Shown here: positions 51,209-63,575 of the stretch, piece by piece
How the letters are laid out: every line of letters starts with the position of its first letter
Position numbering within the stretch: position 1 is the stretch's first letter
Assembly (NCBI GenBank): GCA_013399015.1
Contig: VWZX01004903.1
Location: 497,716-561,715 of the forward strand
Direction: 5' to 3'
Length of the DNA stretch: 64,000 nt
From: Galbula dea
Taxonomy: Eukaryota; Chordata; Aves; Piciformes; Galbulidae
Notes under the pieces: generated by a model
Databases searched by the model: none
Told to the model about the DNA's origin: nothing
The model's input: only the letters and a program-made list of their open reading frames with translations
Program-made: the position numbers and the translations under genes

Positions 51209-54200
51209 ATTTTAGATCACAGAAAATGCTTTTGACCTTAATAAAATCCCACATGTCATTAAGATAAATGCTGTGCATCACACATCCTAGACTGTTTGTC
51301 ACAAAGTTTCATCCTAGTACTGCAAGTCCAGAGCAATATTTAACTATGCTGGCATGTCTGGTTACTGTTAGTTATTTTTCTTTATTCGTGCATACAAGTA
51401 CATAATTTGTATTTTAAAATTAGCACAATCTTTAGTCATAAACAGGTAACATTTTCCACACTTATTTTAAAGTGGAAGAAGCTGACAATTCAATGTTAAT
51501 GAATGCCTTCTACTTTGGCTAAAATAATTTCTGGTATTATGGAACATACATTAATGGGTGTCACTGTGATTGGCAAAAGATAGTTATGGAAGACAGCTAG
51601 AGTGAGCAGAGGCTTGAACTACAACATTTGCCATAGACTAATTCACCTGCTGCTAGACACGTGCCAATAATATTCACTAACATGGTAACTAGACATTCAA
51701 AGCTGCAGTGTTTCTGTGTAAACCTCTCTTGCACTCCCAGCAGTGAGCAAAATAAATAAATACAAAGTTTACTGTGCTTAATGCTAGTCAGATGAAAAAG
51801 GATGCAAAGAAGTGGAAGGGCCAAGTCAAAAAGATTTGAGTTCAGGATATTCCCTATGATTTGCAAAGTGAACTTTTAATTCCAATTGTATTTTTATTTC
51901 AACTGTGTTTTAATTGTTAAGGAAAGAAACAACTGCTAGTGTGCTCCTCTTCAAAGAGGTCCCAGAAAGCACATAAACTCTTGTTCAGAAGACTTCACTA
52001 ACTGTTGAACATATTTCCCTTTCCTATCATGTTCATTTTGTACCTCTCTTCCATTTTTCAGGCCTCTCACTTTTCCTTTTTGATGTCTGTAAACCATCAA
52101 CATCCAGACATTTTCTTTCTAGTGAGAGGTTTCTCATTACCTCTAAGGCTCACTCTACCCAGACAGCTTCTGTGCCTTTCCCCCCACTCCAGTGCCAGTC
52201 AACTGTGCTAAATCCAGACATTCCAGATGCCACAGATACTTGTCCATTACATTATCTCCCTTCAGCCCATCTGCTAAAATCAAATTTGCTGGATCGGGTA
52301 CTAAACAAATGCTTCCCCTTCCCTGGCCTCTGGTAGTGCTAAGCCAGCTTAGGGTCAGTAATAACAGCAGAACTTTGAACTCAGGACTTTTCGTTTTGCC
52401 TGACTATGACCAACTCAATGGATTAAAGTTAAATGAACAAATGAGCTCTCACCTCATAATAAATACTGTTACATTGTTGAAAAATATTTCCAAAAATTCA
52501 TCTTAGCACTATTTTAGGACATAAAAGCCTAATGTTCAAGCCCTAGAAGGAAATGAGAACAAATAAATAGTAGCAGTAAGTATTTATCAGTTATTTTTGC
52601 AATCTCCAATAGCCACACTGCTATTTTGTATACACATGCACTGCATACCATCTGCTGATGTTTATTTTAATTCACCAGGACAGACCTGTGTTTAAGTTGG
52701 AATTTAAGTGACAGAATCAGAACAAAAGGAAAAGGGCATCAGAATAAACTGAATGAATTCCAAATATGACTTGTAAAAGCAGACAATATAAAAGCTATAA
52801 TCTTAGTTTAATCCCCACACTTTTTAAACATAGTAATTACTAGACATCTGCTGGTAACACAGCCTTGCTATTGGATAACCTTAATTACCCTGTAATATTT
52901 CCTGACACTCCCCAAAATATGCCCTATGGATAATAATTCATTCACGGTTCAGCCTCATTATTAGCTACTAATTCAAACAATCAAGACAAAGACAACGAAC
53001 AGATGACCTTGAACAATTACCCACTCAGTGAACAGAATTTATTTCATGCTTTTCAAAGACTTTACTGCTTTCCTGGCTTCATGAGCAGCACTCAAAAATT
53101 AACAAAATGCAAGCAAGAAAAGAGCTGCAGAATAAAAGGAGATTTGCTGGAGGACCCCAGCTCCCTTAAATATTGTTTGTTTGCATTAACAACATAAAGG
53201 CTAATGTAATACATTTCATTTTCTAAGACTAAATAGGGATGTAGACAGAATAGGTGCAAAACCTGATACACTTGTTTTATTAGACTGGATCTGCAAGCTG
53301 TTTAATTATCTGCAAGAAAAGTATTGGGAAACTTGGAATAAAAAAAATAAAATAAATATCTATAGGCAAAAAGAAAGGTATTAATGAAACTATTGCAGAA
53401 GCAGATACACCATCATTGACTTCAGTGCTGAAGCAGAGAGCTGCAAATGTCTGAGGCTTCTCTGTGGGCTGCCCAGGAAATATTTCAAGCCACAGATCGT
53501 GCTTTGTCCTCATTTGAGCTGTCATAACCTGATGCCCTTCTTTCTGATTGCATTGGTAAAATCAAGTACATATGATGGACCATTACTGCCAAATAAACCT
53601 AATCTCTACTCCTTTGCATAATTACTTGTTTGAGAAAATATTGTTGAAATTAATGTGAAAGGGGATATGGCTTTAAAAATTATTATTGCAATATTTTTGA
53701 CATTTTGTCTTCAGATTGGGATAAGGAGAAGGTACACCAAGGAGTATAAATTTTTGTCCTTTTCCTTGTACCTCAGTTCATTCTCGCTTTGAGAGCCTAA
53801 GAGGTCTCTTGCATTCCATCTGAAAACCAAAGCATTCAGGTTCAGCTGGAAATAGGAATAGAATTACTGAATTGATATGAAATCAATGTTGAAGCAAAAT
53901 GTAGGAAATGAAAGAACATGTAAAAGAAAAGTCAAAGAGAAGAGTCAAAATTCAAATGAAGTCATTGTTTTCTGAGGTGGTTTTGAGAATGACGTTGTCA
54001 TTGTAGGAACATAGCTGAATTTCTTAAACACCTGTAAAAGTGAATGACAGAAAGAATATACTATAACAAAAATAAAAGCATAGAAATATATGAAATTTCC
54101 TCATGCCAAAATCAGAACTATGATAAAAAATAGCTTCTAAATCAAATTTATTTATATGTACTAATCACAATGCTTTTAAAGAAGAGATTTTTTTAACACA

Positions 54201-54723
54201 AGATCCTAAGAATGATCGACCTTCTGAACTTGAGGGCAGGACAGTTAGTCATAGTTCCAGCCAAAGACTCTGAGGGCCACAGGTAACAGGACAACAATAA
54301 TTCTCCTTGATCTCAAAAGGTATGAAGTCTGCAAAGATAAAACACTCCATGAAAAATGGAGTGGAAAAGGATTTTTTTCTCCAATGGGAAGTATGAGACT
54401 ACAATATCTTCAAGGAAAAATATTTCTATCAGCATGGCTTTATAGTTTACTTAAGGCTTCCTGTTAAAGGTATACTCTCAGCATGCTTTGTTTATAAAGA
54501 TTGTCTAATAAAACTTCTAAGATTTAAGTCCACCTCCCAGAAATTAGGTATATGGGATGAAATTTCTAATTCTGAGCAGATTTATATTCAGGCTTTCCAT
54601 TACTTGTCTGAACCTCTTCAAGGATGGCATTGAAGTATTAGCACATCTTCTTAAGGCCACAACTATAATGTACTTTTCTACTGTAGTTGTTGTAAGAGCA
54701 AGTCTTTCATGAAATCCTCACTT
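51209..54723. other. Spacer containing a motif-rich stretch, no gene recognised
   Basis: No coding exon found. The 104-codon frame at 52192-52506 has no domain. Sequence from about 52780 to 53720 is repeat-free, with many homeodomain and POU-type words, and is listed separately. Confidence 0.55.
52780..53720. promoter_or_regulatory. Candidate conserved non-coding region (motif density only)
   Basis: About 940 bp without recognisable repeats and with recurrent developmental-factor words: TAATTAC near 52833, CTTAATTACC near 52880, ATTATTAGCTACTAATTC near 52958, TTTGCATTAAC near 53179, and TTTGCATAATTA at 53613-53624 (octamer/POU-like site beside a homeodomain core). Open frames are short. Long vertebrate enhancers look like this, but AT-rich neutral DNA can too. 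No conservation could be tested. Confidence 0.2.
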
Positions 54724-55172
54724 CACAGAATCACAGAATATTAGGGGTTAGAAGGGACTTCGAAAGATCATGTAGTCCAACCCCCCTGCCACAGCAGGAT
54801 TCCCTACACCAGGTCACACAGAAGTGCATCCAGACGGGTTTTGAATATTTCCATAGAAGGAGACTCCACAACCTCTCTCGGCAGTCCGTGCCAGTGCTCT
54901 GGCACCTCAACTGGGAAAACATTTCTACGTGTGTTCACATGGAACCTCCTATGCTTCAGCTTCCAACCATTGCCTCTTATCTTGTCACTGGGCTCCACTG
55001 AGAAGAGCCTGACCCCATCCTCCTGATACCCACCGTTCACATATTGAAAAGCATAGATGAGGTCAGCCCTTAGCCTCCTCTTCTCCAAGCTAAAGAGCCC
55101 CATCTCCCTCAGCCTTTCCTCATAAAGATGATGTTCCAGCCCCTTCATCATCTTTGTGGCTCTGCGCTGGAC
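54724..55172 (-). mobile_element. CR1 LINE 3' part with a well-kept ORF2 reading frame
   Basis: On the minus strand the frame at 55226-54804 stays open for 140 codons, of which about the last 120 are CR1: RRATKMMKGLEHHLYEERLR, then EMGLFSLEKRRLRADLIYAF, NGWKLKHRRFHVNTRRNVFP and EHWHGLPREVVESPSMEIFK, ending in the expected stop. The first 20 residues come from flanking DNA. The 3' UTR and terminus lie at 54724-54800 (plus-strand complement CACAGAATCACAGAATATTA). The intact frame suggests a fairly young insertion compared with 21890-22430, which has a frameshift in the same region. Truncation occurs near 55172. The plus-strand frame at 54841-55026 is a shadow. Confidence 0.95.
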
Positions 55173-55410
55173 TTCAAGACTGAACATCTGACTGAAAGAT
55201 ACTTGGGGAAGATTATCCAGTAGCAATATATTGGATTAAATTTAGTATAATCTCTGGCCTCAAAATTCATTAATTACATCAACATTCCTCCTTAACTTCT
55301 TTGATTTTTATTAAGAAATACATTTTGATATGTAGAACTTCTCAAGAAATGGCCATTTGACATGTCCATTCCCAGATTATGAGTAGTCTCTCAGGTCGTA
55401 GTCAAACATG

Positions 55411-55505
55411 TGAGCTGGTCTAGGGAATCCTGCTTTGGCAGGGAGGTTGGACTAGATGATCTTTCGAGGTCCCTTCCAACTCCTAACATTCTGTGATACT
55501 GTGAT
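55411..55505 (+). mobile_element. CR1 LINE 3' tail, inverted relative to its neighbour
   Basis: The last 95 bp of a CR1 of the same subfamily as 54724-55172 but on the opposite strand: GAGCTGGTCTAGGGAATCCT, then GGACTAGATGATCTTTCGAG, GTCCCTTCCAACTCCTAACA and the end TTCTGTGATACTGTGAT. The two elements face each other by their 5' sides across about 240 bp, making an inverted repeat of roughly 95-bp arms at around 90 percent identity by eye. Confidence 0.93.
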
Positions 55506-58500
55506 CTAGGAAACAAGGTTGTTAACAAGATTTTGTAAGAAGAGTGTGCTCTGTTTAAGTTTCAAAAATCACTCATGTAACAGATTGTCAACATAAAATA
55601 TTTTCCTGTGGATAAAGCATAAAACAAAATCTCTTGGCCATGGGTCGGGAATGGCCTTTTCTAATGCATATATATTCAAATTATTACTTTTGAGGGGAAA
55701 GTCTGAAGTACGCTTGTTATTAATTTCTGTACAGACCAAATTAATGCAACTTGCCTGAAGCTCATGTCCTTGTTCACACAGGAACTGAAATGTCATGTAC
55801 AGCAAGATAGTCTTTTCTTCTAATTAATGTGGTCATGAAACAAATGAACCACAATATGCAAATAGGAGCTATGATGATTAAATAAAAAGCTGTCCCTCCA
55901 GGAACAGAACCCTCAAAATAAACTACTTTCATATAGTTGGTTTTGAAAGGCCCATCTGTTAAGACTGAAAGTATTTTGCTTAAATTACATCTAGTTACTA
56001 ACAGATACTGAGTATTGATTCTTTCAGGAAAACTTAAAAGTTTTTGCTATAGTTCAGGTCCAGAATGAACTGCATAGCTTGGTTCTCATGTGTTTAATCT
56101 TAGATGCCATGCCAAGCTCAAAATTAAGTTCACATTTAAGTTCACCACTGAAAAGCCTTCTACAAAGTCCATATAAATCTAGATAATTTCTCTTTATGAA
56201 CACTACACAGTCAAAAGACATACTAAAGCATATAGAACTTCATTTTTAACCTCATAGAGCTATCATAAACCAACCAAACCTACAAAAATATGATTTTAAG
56301 AAAAATTACTGTTTCTGTTATCATTTAGCATGTTTGACTTAACTTCCTGGAGCACAAAATTGTGACTTTCTTGCACAATGTTAAAAAATACCTGTTTATT
56401 AAATGAATCTTAAAAACAGCAGGAAAGTGACCAGATTCACTAACAAGACATCTGATTCAAGCATTAGGGTCTGAAAAGGGATGATGACCCCCTTCCAGAC
56501 ATTTTTTTAACATTTTCTAACATCTTCATAGCAGAAATTAGGCCTTCCTTGTTATCCAACGGGCGTACGACAATGGATCTACAACCAATTTTGTATTGTA
56601 TTGTACAACCAAAATTGTCCAGGTTGGGACATCACATACTAGAGTCAGTAATTTCCTGCTCCACATTAAAGCTTCAGAGAAAATGGGTCCTTCATCCTGT
56701 AACCCTGTAAATTTCTATGTTTATAAAAAAATTCAATTCCAAGGATCCCTTTCAAGGCAAAAGCAAGAAAATGGAGAAGGTGATCATTTCCCCGAGAAAA
56801 TTCAGAGAGCGAGGGCACTTGCTTTACATGCAGGAAACTAACATTTCTTTGAATGAATCAGGTACCACACTACCTGGTATGCAACTTTCTCTATCATTTC
56901 TATCATTTCTCTATCAGCAATTGTTCTGACAACCAAACTGTGTTCTTAATTAGTTTCGTCCATCTGGACACAAAGCTCTTTTCCAATACAATCTCCATTA
57001 AAACTGTTATACTCCCATGAGAAGTTTTAATGTCATGTTATTGGTATTTTTCAGCAACATGTACTTCTGCTTAACTTGACTTACAAATGAAAACATAAAG
57101 CCCTTTGGAAAGTTACAGATCCAGAAAGCAGTATTATTAAAGTGATAAATAAATCATGATCTGTATAGGCAAAGATAAGATTTTGACAGAGTAGATGTTT
57201 TAGATACAACAGAACTGTCCAGACCAAGAAAGTACTTTGAGAGCTGCAGATTTATTTTGTTTTTTATTCTCAGCTGTACTGTTAAGCAACCAAGGCCTCA
57301 GACCTAACTAGACCTAACCCACATCCATGGAAAAGCTGAACTTCAATTGCTACCACCTGCTTTTAGTTTCTTGGTTTTTTTTTCTCCCAGCTCCCCTTAG
57401 CACGAAGGGTTATTTTTCTTTCTTATACTGAATGCTTTTTCCTGCTTATGTTTTCTCTTTCCTTCCTGAAGTCATTACTGTCTGCTTTTATCTTCAATGT
57501 AGTCAATTCCTAGTCTACACCTAAGACTCTGACTACAATGTGTTTTTTAATGGAAATAAAAAAACCTGCCTACTTTTTCACTTTTCCTTTCTGATACATC
57601 CTCAATGCTGTCCAATTCCTTCTTCCTCTTTCCTTAGATTAATCTCTACTTTTCTATCCAGAAGAAATAATTGGCTATGTTATATATATATATTTACTCC
57701 TTATTATTTTTCTCTCCCTACCTTTATTTTTATACAGTCTTCAATGTTCAAAGTTGATTGAGATTGTAAAAGTTTAAGGATTTATTTTCCAAAATAATAC
57801 TTTCATTCCTTAGCTTTATAATAAAGCAAAATATGTTTGTTTTTTTGAAATTAGCAAATATTATCCCAGCTTCCAAATGATGTATACCAACTTGAATCAT
57901 ACAACTTTTTCTCTCAGAAGCTGAGTGCTAAATTTCTGAAGAACTTCCATCTTTAGTTTTGCCACAGATATGTTACATCACTCTGTTTTCTAGTTTCCTA
58001 TATGATGTGAAATCTCATGTACACTGAACATTCGTAATTTCAACCTACTGCTGTCTGACATGAAACATTTCTTTGTGATGATTTTTACATCTGTTCACTG
58101 AATATAACCTGAAGTAGAAATTGGGACCATGTGTAAAAGCCGTTGCCGGTATAAGGAGGCATTCTCAGCAAAACCCATGTTTTTTCCATTGCTCTGTTGC
58201 CCATTGAAGCTCGAACATTGTCTGGCAACTATCCTCAAGGGCAATTGTCTGGCCAACTTAGCAGTGGGCCCCCTGCCATCCTAACAGATGGGCACCAAGT
58301 ATAAGTAACCATAAGACCATATAAGTGCATTTAGTGTGAAACTTGGGGCATAATTCCCAGCCTTGATCACCATATGGCTTTTCCATACTGAGTTTGTGAT
58401 AAATGGGATGTGCAGTGCTAACCTAAACTTTGAACATGAAAGCATTAAGGAAAGTATTGGAAATAGCTCCCATCGTGTTATAAGCAGGGACTAAGTTTGG

Positions 58501-58685
58501 AACTAGGAGGAGCAGTGAGTAGCGTTATTATACAGCAATGTCTTCCCCACACTTGTTTCTGCCGATCTGCTAAGTTTTCTACAACAAACTCAACTTCTGA
58601 AAAACAAGGAAATCAGCTCCCTCACTCCCTCCATACTTCTTTATTAGTAAAGAGAATGTAAAATTATGAAAACCAGTGTCTTTAA

Positions 58686-58729
58686 GAAAAAAATCTTGAT
58701 TCACAGATTCATAGAAAAAAATCTTGATT
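58686..58729. repeat. 16-bp perfect direct repeat flanking a 12-bp insert
   Basis: GAAAAAAATCTTGATT occurs at 58686-58701 and 58714-58729, separated by CACAGATTCATA. The insert resembles CR1-terminal words (CACAGAATCATAG) but is too short to classify. The arrangement resembles a target-site duplication around a minimal insertion or an excision scar, or may be simple slippage. Confidence 0.85.
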
Positions 58730-61318
58730 ACTTAGTCTTGTAACTGAACTGAATCTACCTTTCACAGTAACTCCAATATTGAATTCCGAATGATTGTTTT
58801 AAAACTGAGGCTCAAAATTTCATAGAATAATTTACCATACAAGTATTACTGGTTTTACTCTGTATTATTCTTGGATATAGAAAGCATTTCACATCCTCCC
58901 AGCGTATGTTGTTTCATATCTGCCATATCTAATCTCATGCTCAAGGAAAAAGGAAAGTCAGAACTTATATTTGTGGCAACCATCTTTACTCTAAGTAACT
59001 CAAGTTAGTGTATGCCTCAGTGCCTGTGGATTTTAGCTACGGCAGTAAACTTTAGTTTGTTAACACAAAGGATTAAAACCAAACAGTAAGTTCCAGGAAT
59101 GTGATTCTTTTAAAAATTCATACATTGGCTTTGAGTATTTTTAGACAGCACTTCTGAGTTTAAGTAATTGTCAACAAAAGATGCTGTTTGTGACCTTTGA
59201 AGAGTGAAAATAAAATAATTTTATGAATTCTTGAAGAAAGTATGAGAACTCTGATGAAACTTTCATCTAGATTTAAGAGTTTAAGTCATGGAAAATCATA
59301 TGAAAAATAATTTATCTGGTTTTGTTCTTGCCTTTTCACTCCATCATTCTTTAGGGTGGAGTTTGTGGATGATTTACGTCTATTTAAAACCACACTAACA
59401 AACGGAAATATCCCACCTCTCCCATACTCAATTACATATTTCTGTAGGAAAAGGCAATGTTACCTTTCAGTGAGGCATCACTTAAGTAGTTTAAGTTATT
59501 TACAGAACCATTGCCTTAAATAAAGAGGGAGGCTTAATCTGGTGTACACTAATACAGAATTTGCTGGAAATTTACAGCCATGCAGCAGAAGGTCTGTGTT
59601 CGACTCTGCTGGTATGAACACTTGCAGAAAGCAAACGTCAAAGTTGCTTATGTGAGCTTTTCTGAAAACACAATTTAAATCTGGTCCTCCAAGAATTTCT
59701 GTTGAAACTTTTATCTAATTAGGAAGAAAGATAACTGTCAGGCAATATTTCATTAGAATCCTGAAGAAAACAATAGGGAATCAAACACAGTCATGTTTTT
59801 AGTTGACATATGAACCCTTTCTGAATTAAGTTCCTACTTACCTCAAAAAGGAAAAGTTAAATTAGTGCCTATTTATGGACTGGTTACTTAGGCTACCAAT
59901 AGTTTTCCTCATGTATGGTTACATAAGATCAGAGTCCATTATGTTAATTTCCTCTTAAGAAGATTGGATCTTTTAATTTTCTTTTTAACTATTAACCTAA
60001 AAAGTCTGAAGCTGTATCAGGTTATGTTTAAAAAATCAGGGTCTTAACAGGGCAACATCAAATAGTATATTTTTGCAGACCTATGCATCCACAGGAGGCT
60101 TCAAATGCTTATTCAGTAGTTGAACAGGAGAGAGAATCAAACCAAACATACTGATAGAACACGTCTTAGTCAAGATTGAAGTATAATTAATAATGTAAAA
60201 TTCCTTTGGAAATACAGAATCTACCACAAGTATTAGGAGACCAAATTCACAACATAAAGAATATCTTTGTTGCTTCAATTGTGGCTCTGTTGAGAAATGA
60301 GTTTAAAAGTTTCACAGCTTCCTGTTTATTATCTTTCAGAAACTTCCAGGTCCGATTCACTTAGTTTATCCAAAAAAATATTTTTCTCCGTTGTCAGCTC
60401 TGGAAGGTTGACCTTAAACATGAGAGTCAAAACATGAGCTCCTCCTGAGGAGTGCAACTATGAATGCAGCACTGAAAATTACAGCTGGAATCCCCATTAC
60501 TCCACTTTCATGATACAAATTACTCAATAATCTGTCCATCATGAAGACTTAAATATGCCAAATTCGTTAACACAGAAAGAATAAAAGAAAAGGGACTTCA
60601 GTAATATGAAACTAGACAGAAGTGAAGTAAAAATAGACAGTCAGAAGTGCTCTAATAGGCATTTGTCCTATAAAAGCAGATAGACTGTACTTCTCAATGA
60701 AACTGAATTTACAAAATTTACCTCTTTTGATTATGGATATACATTTTTACAACATAATTAGCCTGCAGAAACTCAATACCTACAAGTTATTAAACAAAGT
60801 TTCATTTGTTTAATGCTTCAGATATTTGTCTAGATAGTGAAATTAAAGAGAGTCTTTACAACAAAAGTGCTCATCAGCCCACTGCTTCACGCCATAAATC
60901 ACAACCCTGATGATGCCAGGGTTGTGCATAAATTTCCTCAGTAGACAGCTGGCTTGCAGAAAATTCTCATGTTGGCAATTATAAGGGCACATGCTTCTCA
61001 GCTACACTTACAAGGTTTCAGTTTCTTCACATTCTCCACTTAACTGAGGTGTGCAGCTTCACTGCCTGCACAAGTTGTGAAACAGCAACCTGGGAGGGAC
61101 ACAGCCCTCCATCTGCACCCTGTTGGTCATCTGCAAACTATCAGAGCACACAGACAGCTCTCTAACACCCGTGTGATCTCAGAGGTCCAAATCAGAATAA
61201 AAGTTATGAACATACTATAAAGTATTGTGTGTATCTTGAAAGGAAATAAATTCTATTTTGAGGCAGATACATTCAGAATATTAGCCACATTTTCAGGATT
61301 AAGGGGCAATCAACCTTC

Positions 61319-61834
61319 TTGAGAAAGCAATGTATCCGTGAAACCACATTGCATTCAAAACTATTAGAAACATATTTACATAGTTGTGGTCAATGTAAAA
61401 GTCTCAAAAATGCCTTATTTCTGCTTGTGTTTGGTGGTGTGGTTTTGATCCTTGTCAGCCAAAATAGAAATGCATTGCGAATTAAGTTTTCAACTGCTGG
61501 GATCCAGTCAATGGCCCAGTTAATGCTGACTGGCTCTTCAGTTTGCTCTCACTCAAGTCACTGCTGTGCCAAGGAGCTCCTGCGTGCTACTCATCTGACC
61601 CCTGACATAGATGGGAGCTGCAGAGCAGTGAGACCTGTGGAGGCTGTGCTTGCCTGGCTGATAGTGGGGCTGGGCCTGGGGCTCTCCCTCCCTCCTGCTG
61701 CTGCCCGTCTACCCATACCAGCAGCTCAGAGCAGCTCAGCATCCCCAAGGCACCTCGACATAAAAACGTTGAAGATAGCTACTTCTCATAGGTCCTGCAA
61801 TACAGAACACAATTCATCCCTCATCAGCATTTGA
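61319..61834 (+). other. Unassigned open frame of 171 residues over a GC-rich patch
   Basis: The longest open frame in the window. An early part contains a hydrophobic run (ALFLLVFGGVVLILV, about residues 32-46). The second half is Ala/Leu/Pro-rich with another hydrophobic run (AVLAWLIVGLGLGLSLPPAA, about residues 108-127). The DNA under residues 80-140 (61561-61740) is 63 percent GC by hand count, in surroundings that are much more AT-rich. I recognise no domain. The minus strand is also open for about 55 codons here, as expected of a GC-rich patch with few stops. No splice context, promoter or polyadenylation signal could be tied to it. It may be a fragment of an unrecognised repeat, a fossil exon or chance; a real protein is the least likely reading. 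Confidence 0.2.
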
Positions 61835-63311
61835 GAGCCCAAATATACTTATAATGGAAACAATAGGAGATTCTTAGTTTTCTTCTTTTACAGTATTAAT
61901 CTCAGGTCATGATTTTATGTAGACTACTGAATAACCTAGTGTTCACAATGATATAAAAAGGAATGAATATTTTTGAAGTCCTTTTGGACTTTAAAAGTAA
62001 TGTGTTAACACTAAAGACATTGAATTCAGAAATTACTGTAATAGAAATAAGATATTTTAAAATTATATTTCTATTTCAGTTCTTCTTCCCCCCAAAAGTC
62101 ATGTTCTAAGGTATCAATCATTTGTTCAGAATTGCAAACTGGACAGTGTAGTGCCCCTTTCAGATTCCACTTTCATAATCCACAGAATCTTTGTGTTTAA
62201 TCTTTTGTTCAACCCTAAAGTTCTTTGATGCATGCACATTATTTTCTAGTGATTGCCACCACATGAAAAGGGTGTTAATCCTCTGCTAATTAACAACTTG
62301 CTTAGGTCAATGGGGGTCAGCAGTTTACATTTTTGGATTTAGTGAATTTTTGGTTCATTGGAACTTCTTGTTCTCATCAGTTCAGCTATTCCATTTTTTT
62401 CTTGGTGTATTTTGTTCCATGTCAGTGATAGCATACTCTTGTGCTTTTAGCCCACTAAGGATGTACTAAAAGCTTTTGGTTTGACATGGGATTCAGTTTG
62501 CTTGTGATTTTTGAGTAGACATATTACTTCCTCTATAACTACTTTGTATTCAAAAGCCTATTACTTCATACAGGTTATGTGTTTTGTGTAATCAGGAAAT
62601 GGAGTTTCCACTGCTTTTGATAGTCATACTACATGTTGCATTGCATGCAGCATTCCTCAATAAAAATACAATATAGTAGTTCCACAAAATCATTAATAGT
62701 ATATTAAAAGGTATATTAAAAATGTTATTGCTAGAAAACAATAACTTGAAGTACCTGCCACTTATTTATTCAGTATTTTTTTTTAATATAAATATATTTC
62801 ATTACATTATTACTCTGAAAACCAGCTTAACTCCAGACAATTTTAGTTTCTTTCACCATTATCTTTACTGAGTGGAATGGCTGACATAGTTGAAATTCTA
62901 TTAACCAGATTTCAAGAACAGATTTATTTCTCTTTATATCTGATATCAAGAATAAAAAGAAAAAGTAACTTTAGGGAAATGATACACACCAAAACCAACC
63001 TTATCTAAGCAACATTAACAAAAACCTCAATTTTTTTTAATAGCATGTCAGTGAATTGTGTTTATTTTCTAAATGAGCAGGTAGCAATCTTTCAGAGTAC
63101 AGGTGAAATAACTTCACTGCCCTATATATATTTTTTCTTAAGTTTCTGCAGTTTGAAGAAAAGTAGCTAGGAAGACAATAGATCTTTTGTTTTGCATTCA
63201 ATTCCCACAAACTGGCAAAGGTGCATGCGAAAAAGCACCATAGAAACAGATTAATAAAACTTGATGGGGTTGAGAGAAACTATAAATGAGGAAAAAATGG
63301 AAGAGCATCAA

Positions 63312-63575
63312 AAGGGTCCATATCCATGTAATAATTAAGAAACGATTCTAGCCTTAGTTATCTTGCCAGTGAGCTCCACAATTTTATCACACATTGTATG
63401 AAAAAGCACTTCCTTTCCTAATAAAAGAATTAGATTTTTCTATCTTAAGATTAGGTTGAAGACCTGTCTCACGTCTTGTGAAAGACAAGTAACACAGGCA
63501 TTCCACATCCCTCTCCTCTACAAGCTTCAGTACTTTGCAATTTTTTCCTCATGACCCATTTTAATTCTTCTGATT
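63312..63575 (-). mobile_element. Ancient CR1/L3-type LINE fragment
   Basis: On the minus strand the sequence AAAGGAAGTGCTTTTTCATA, then CAATGTGTGATAAAATTGTG, GAGCTCACTGGCAAGATAAC and TACATGGATATGG resembles the ORF2 end of old amniote CR1/L3 elements (encoding something like FFTQ..NLWNSLPQDV..A). Upstream, GTGTTACTTGTCTTTCACAA corresponds to the start of the same conserved block. There are numerous substitutions and stops and no recognisable 3' terminus. It is clearly older than the other copies and probably predates modern birds. Ends are approximate. Confidence 0.65.

Larger units (their letters stand above)
55506..63311. other. AT-rich spacer with one larger open frame, no gene recognised
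   Basis: No recognised repeat family. Contains a 16-bp direct repeat at 58686-58729, a nearby imperfect direct repeat (ATTGTCTGGCMAACT-like at 58216-58230 and 58242-58258), an AT dinucleotide run near 57681-57692, and the 172-codon open frame at 61319-61834, described separately. Confidence 0.55.

Noticed and set aside
59602..59614. tRNA B-box-like word GTTCGACTC
   Set aside because: No A box at the proper distance upstream and no cloverleaf arms; isolated B-box words occur by chance.
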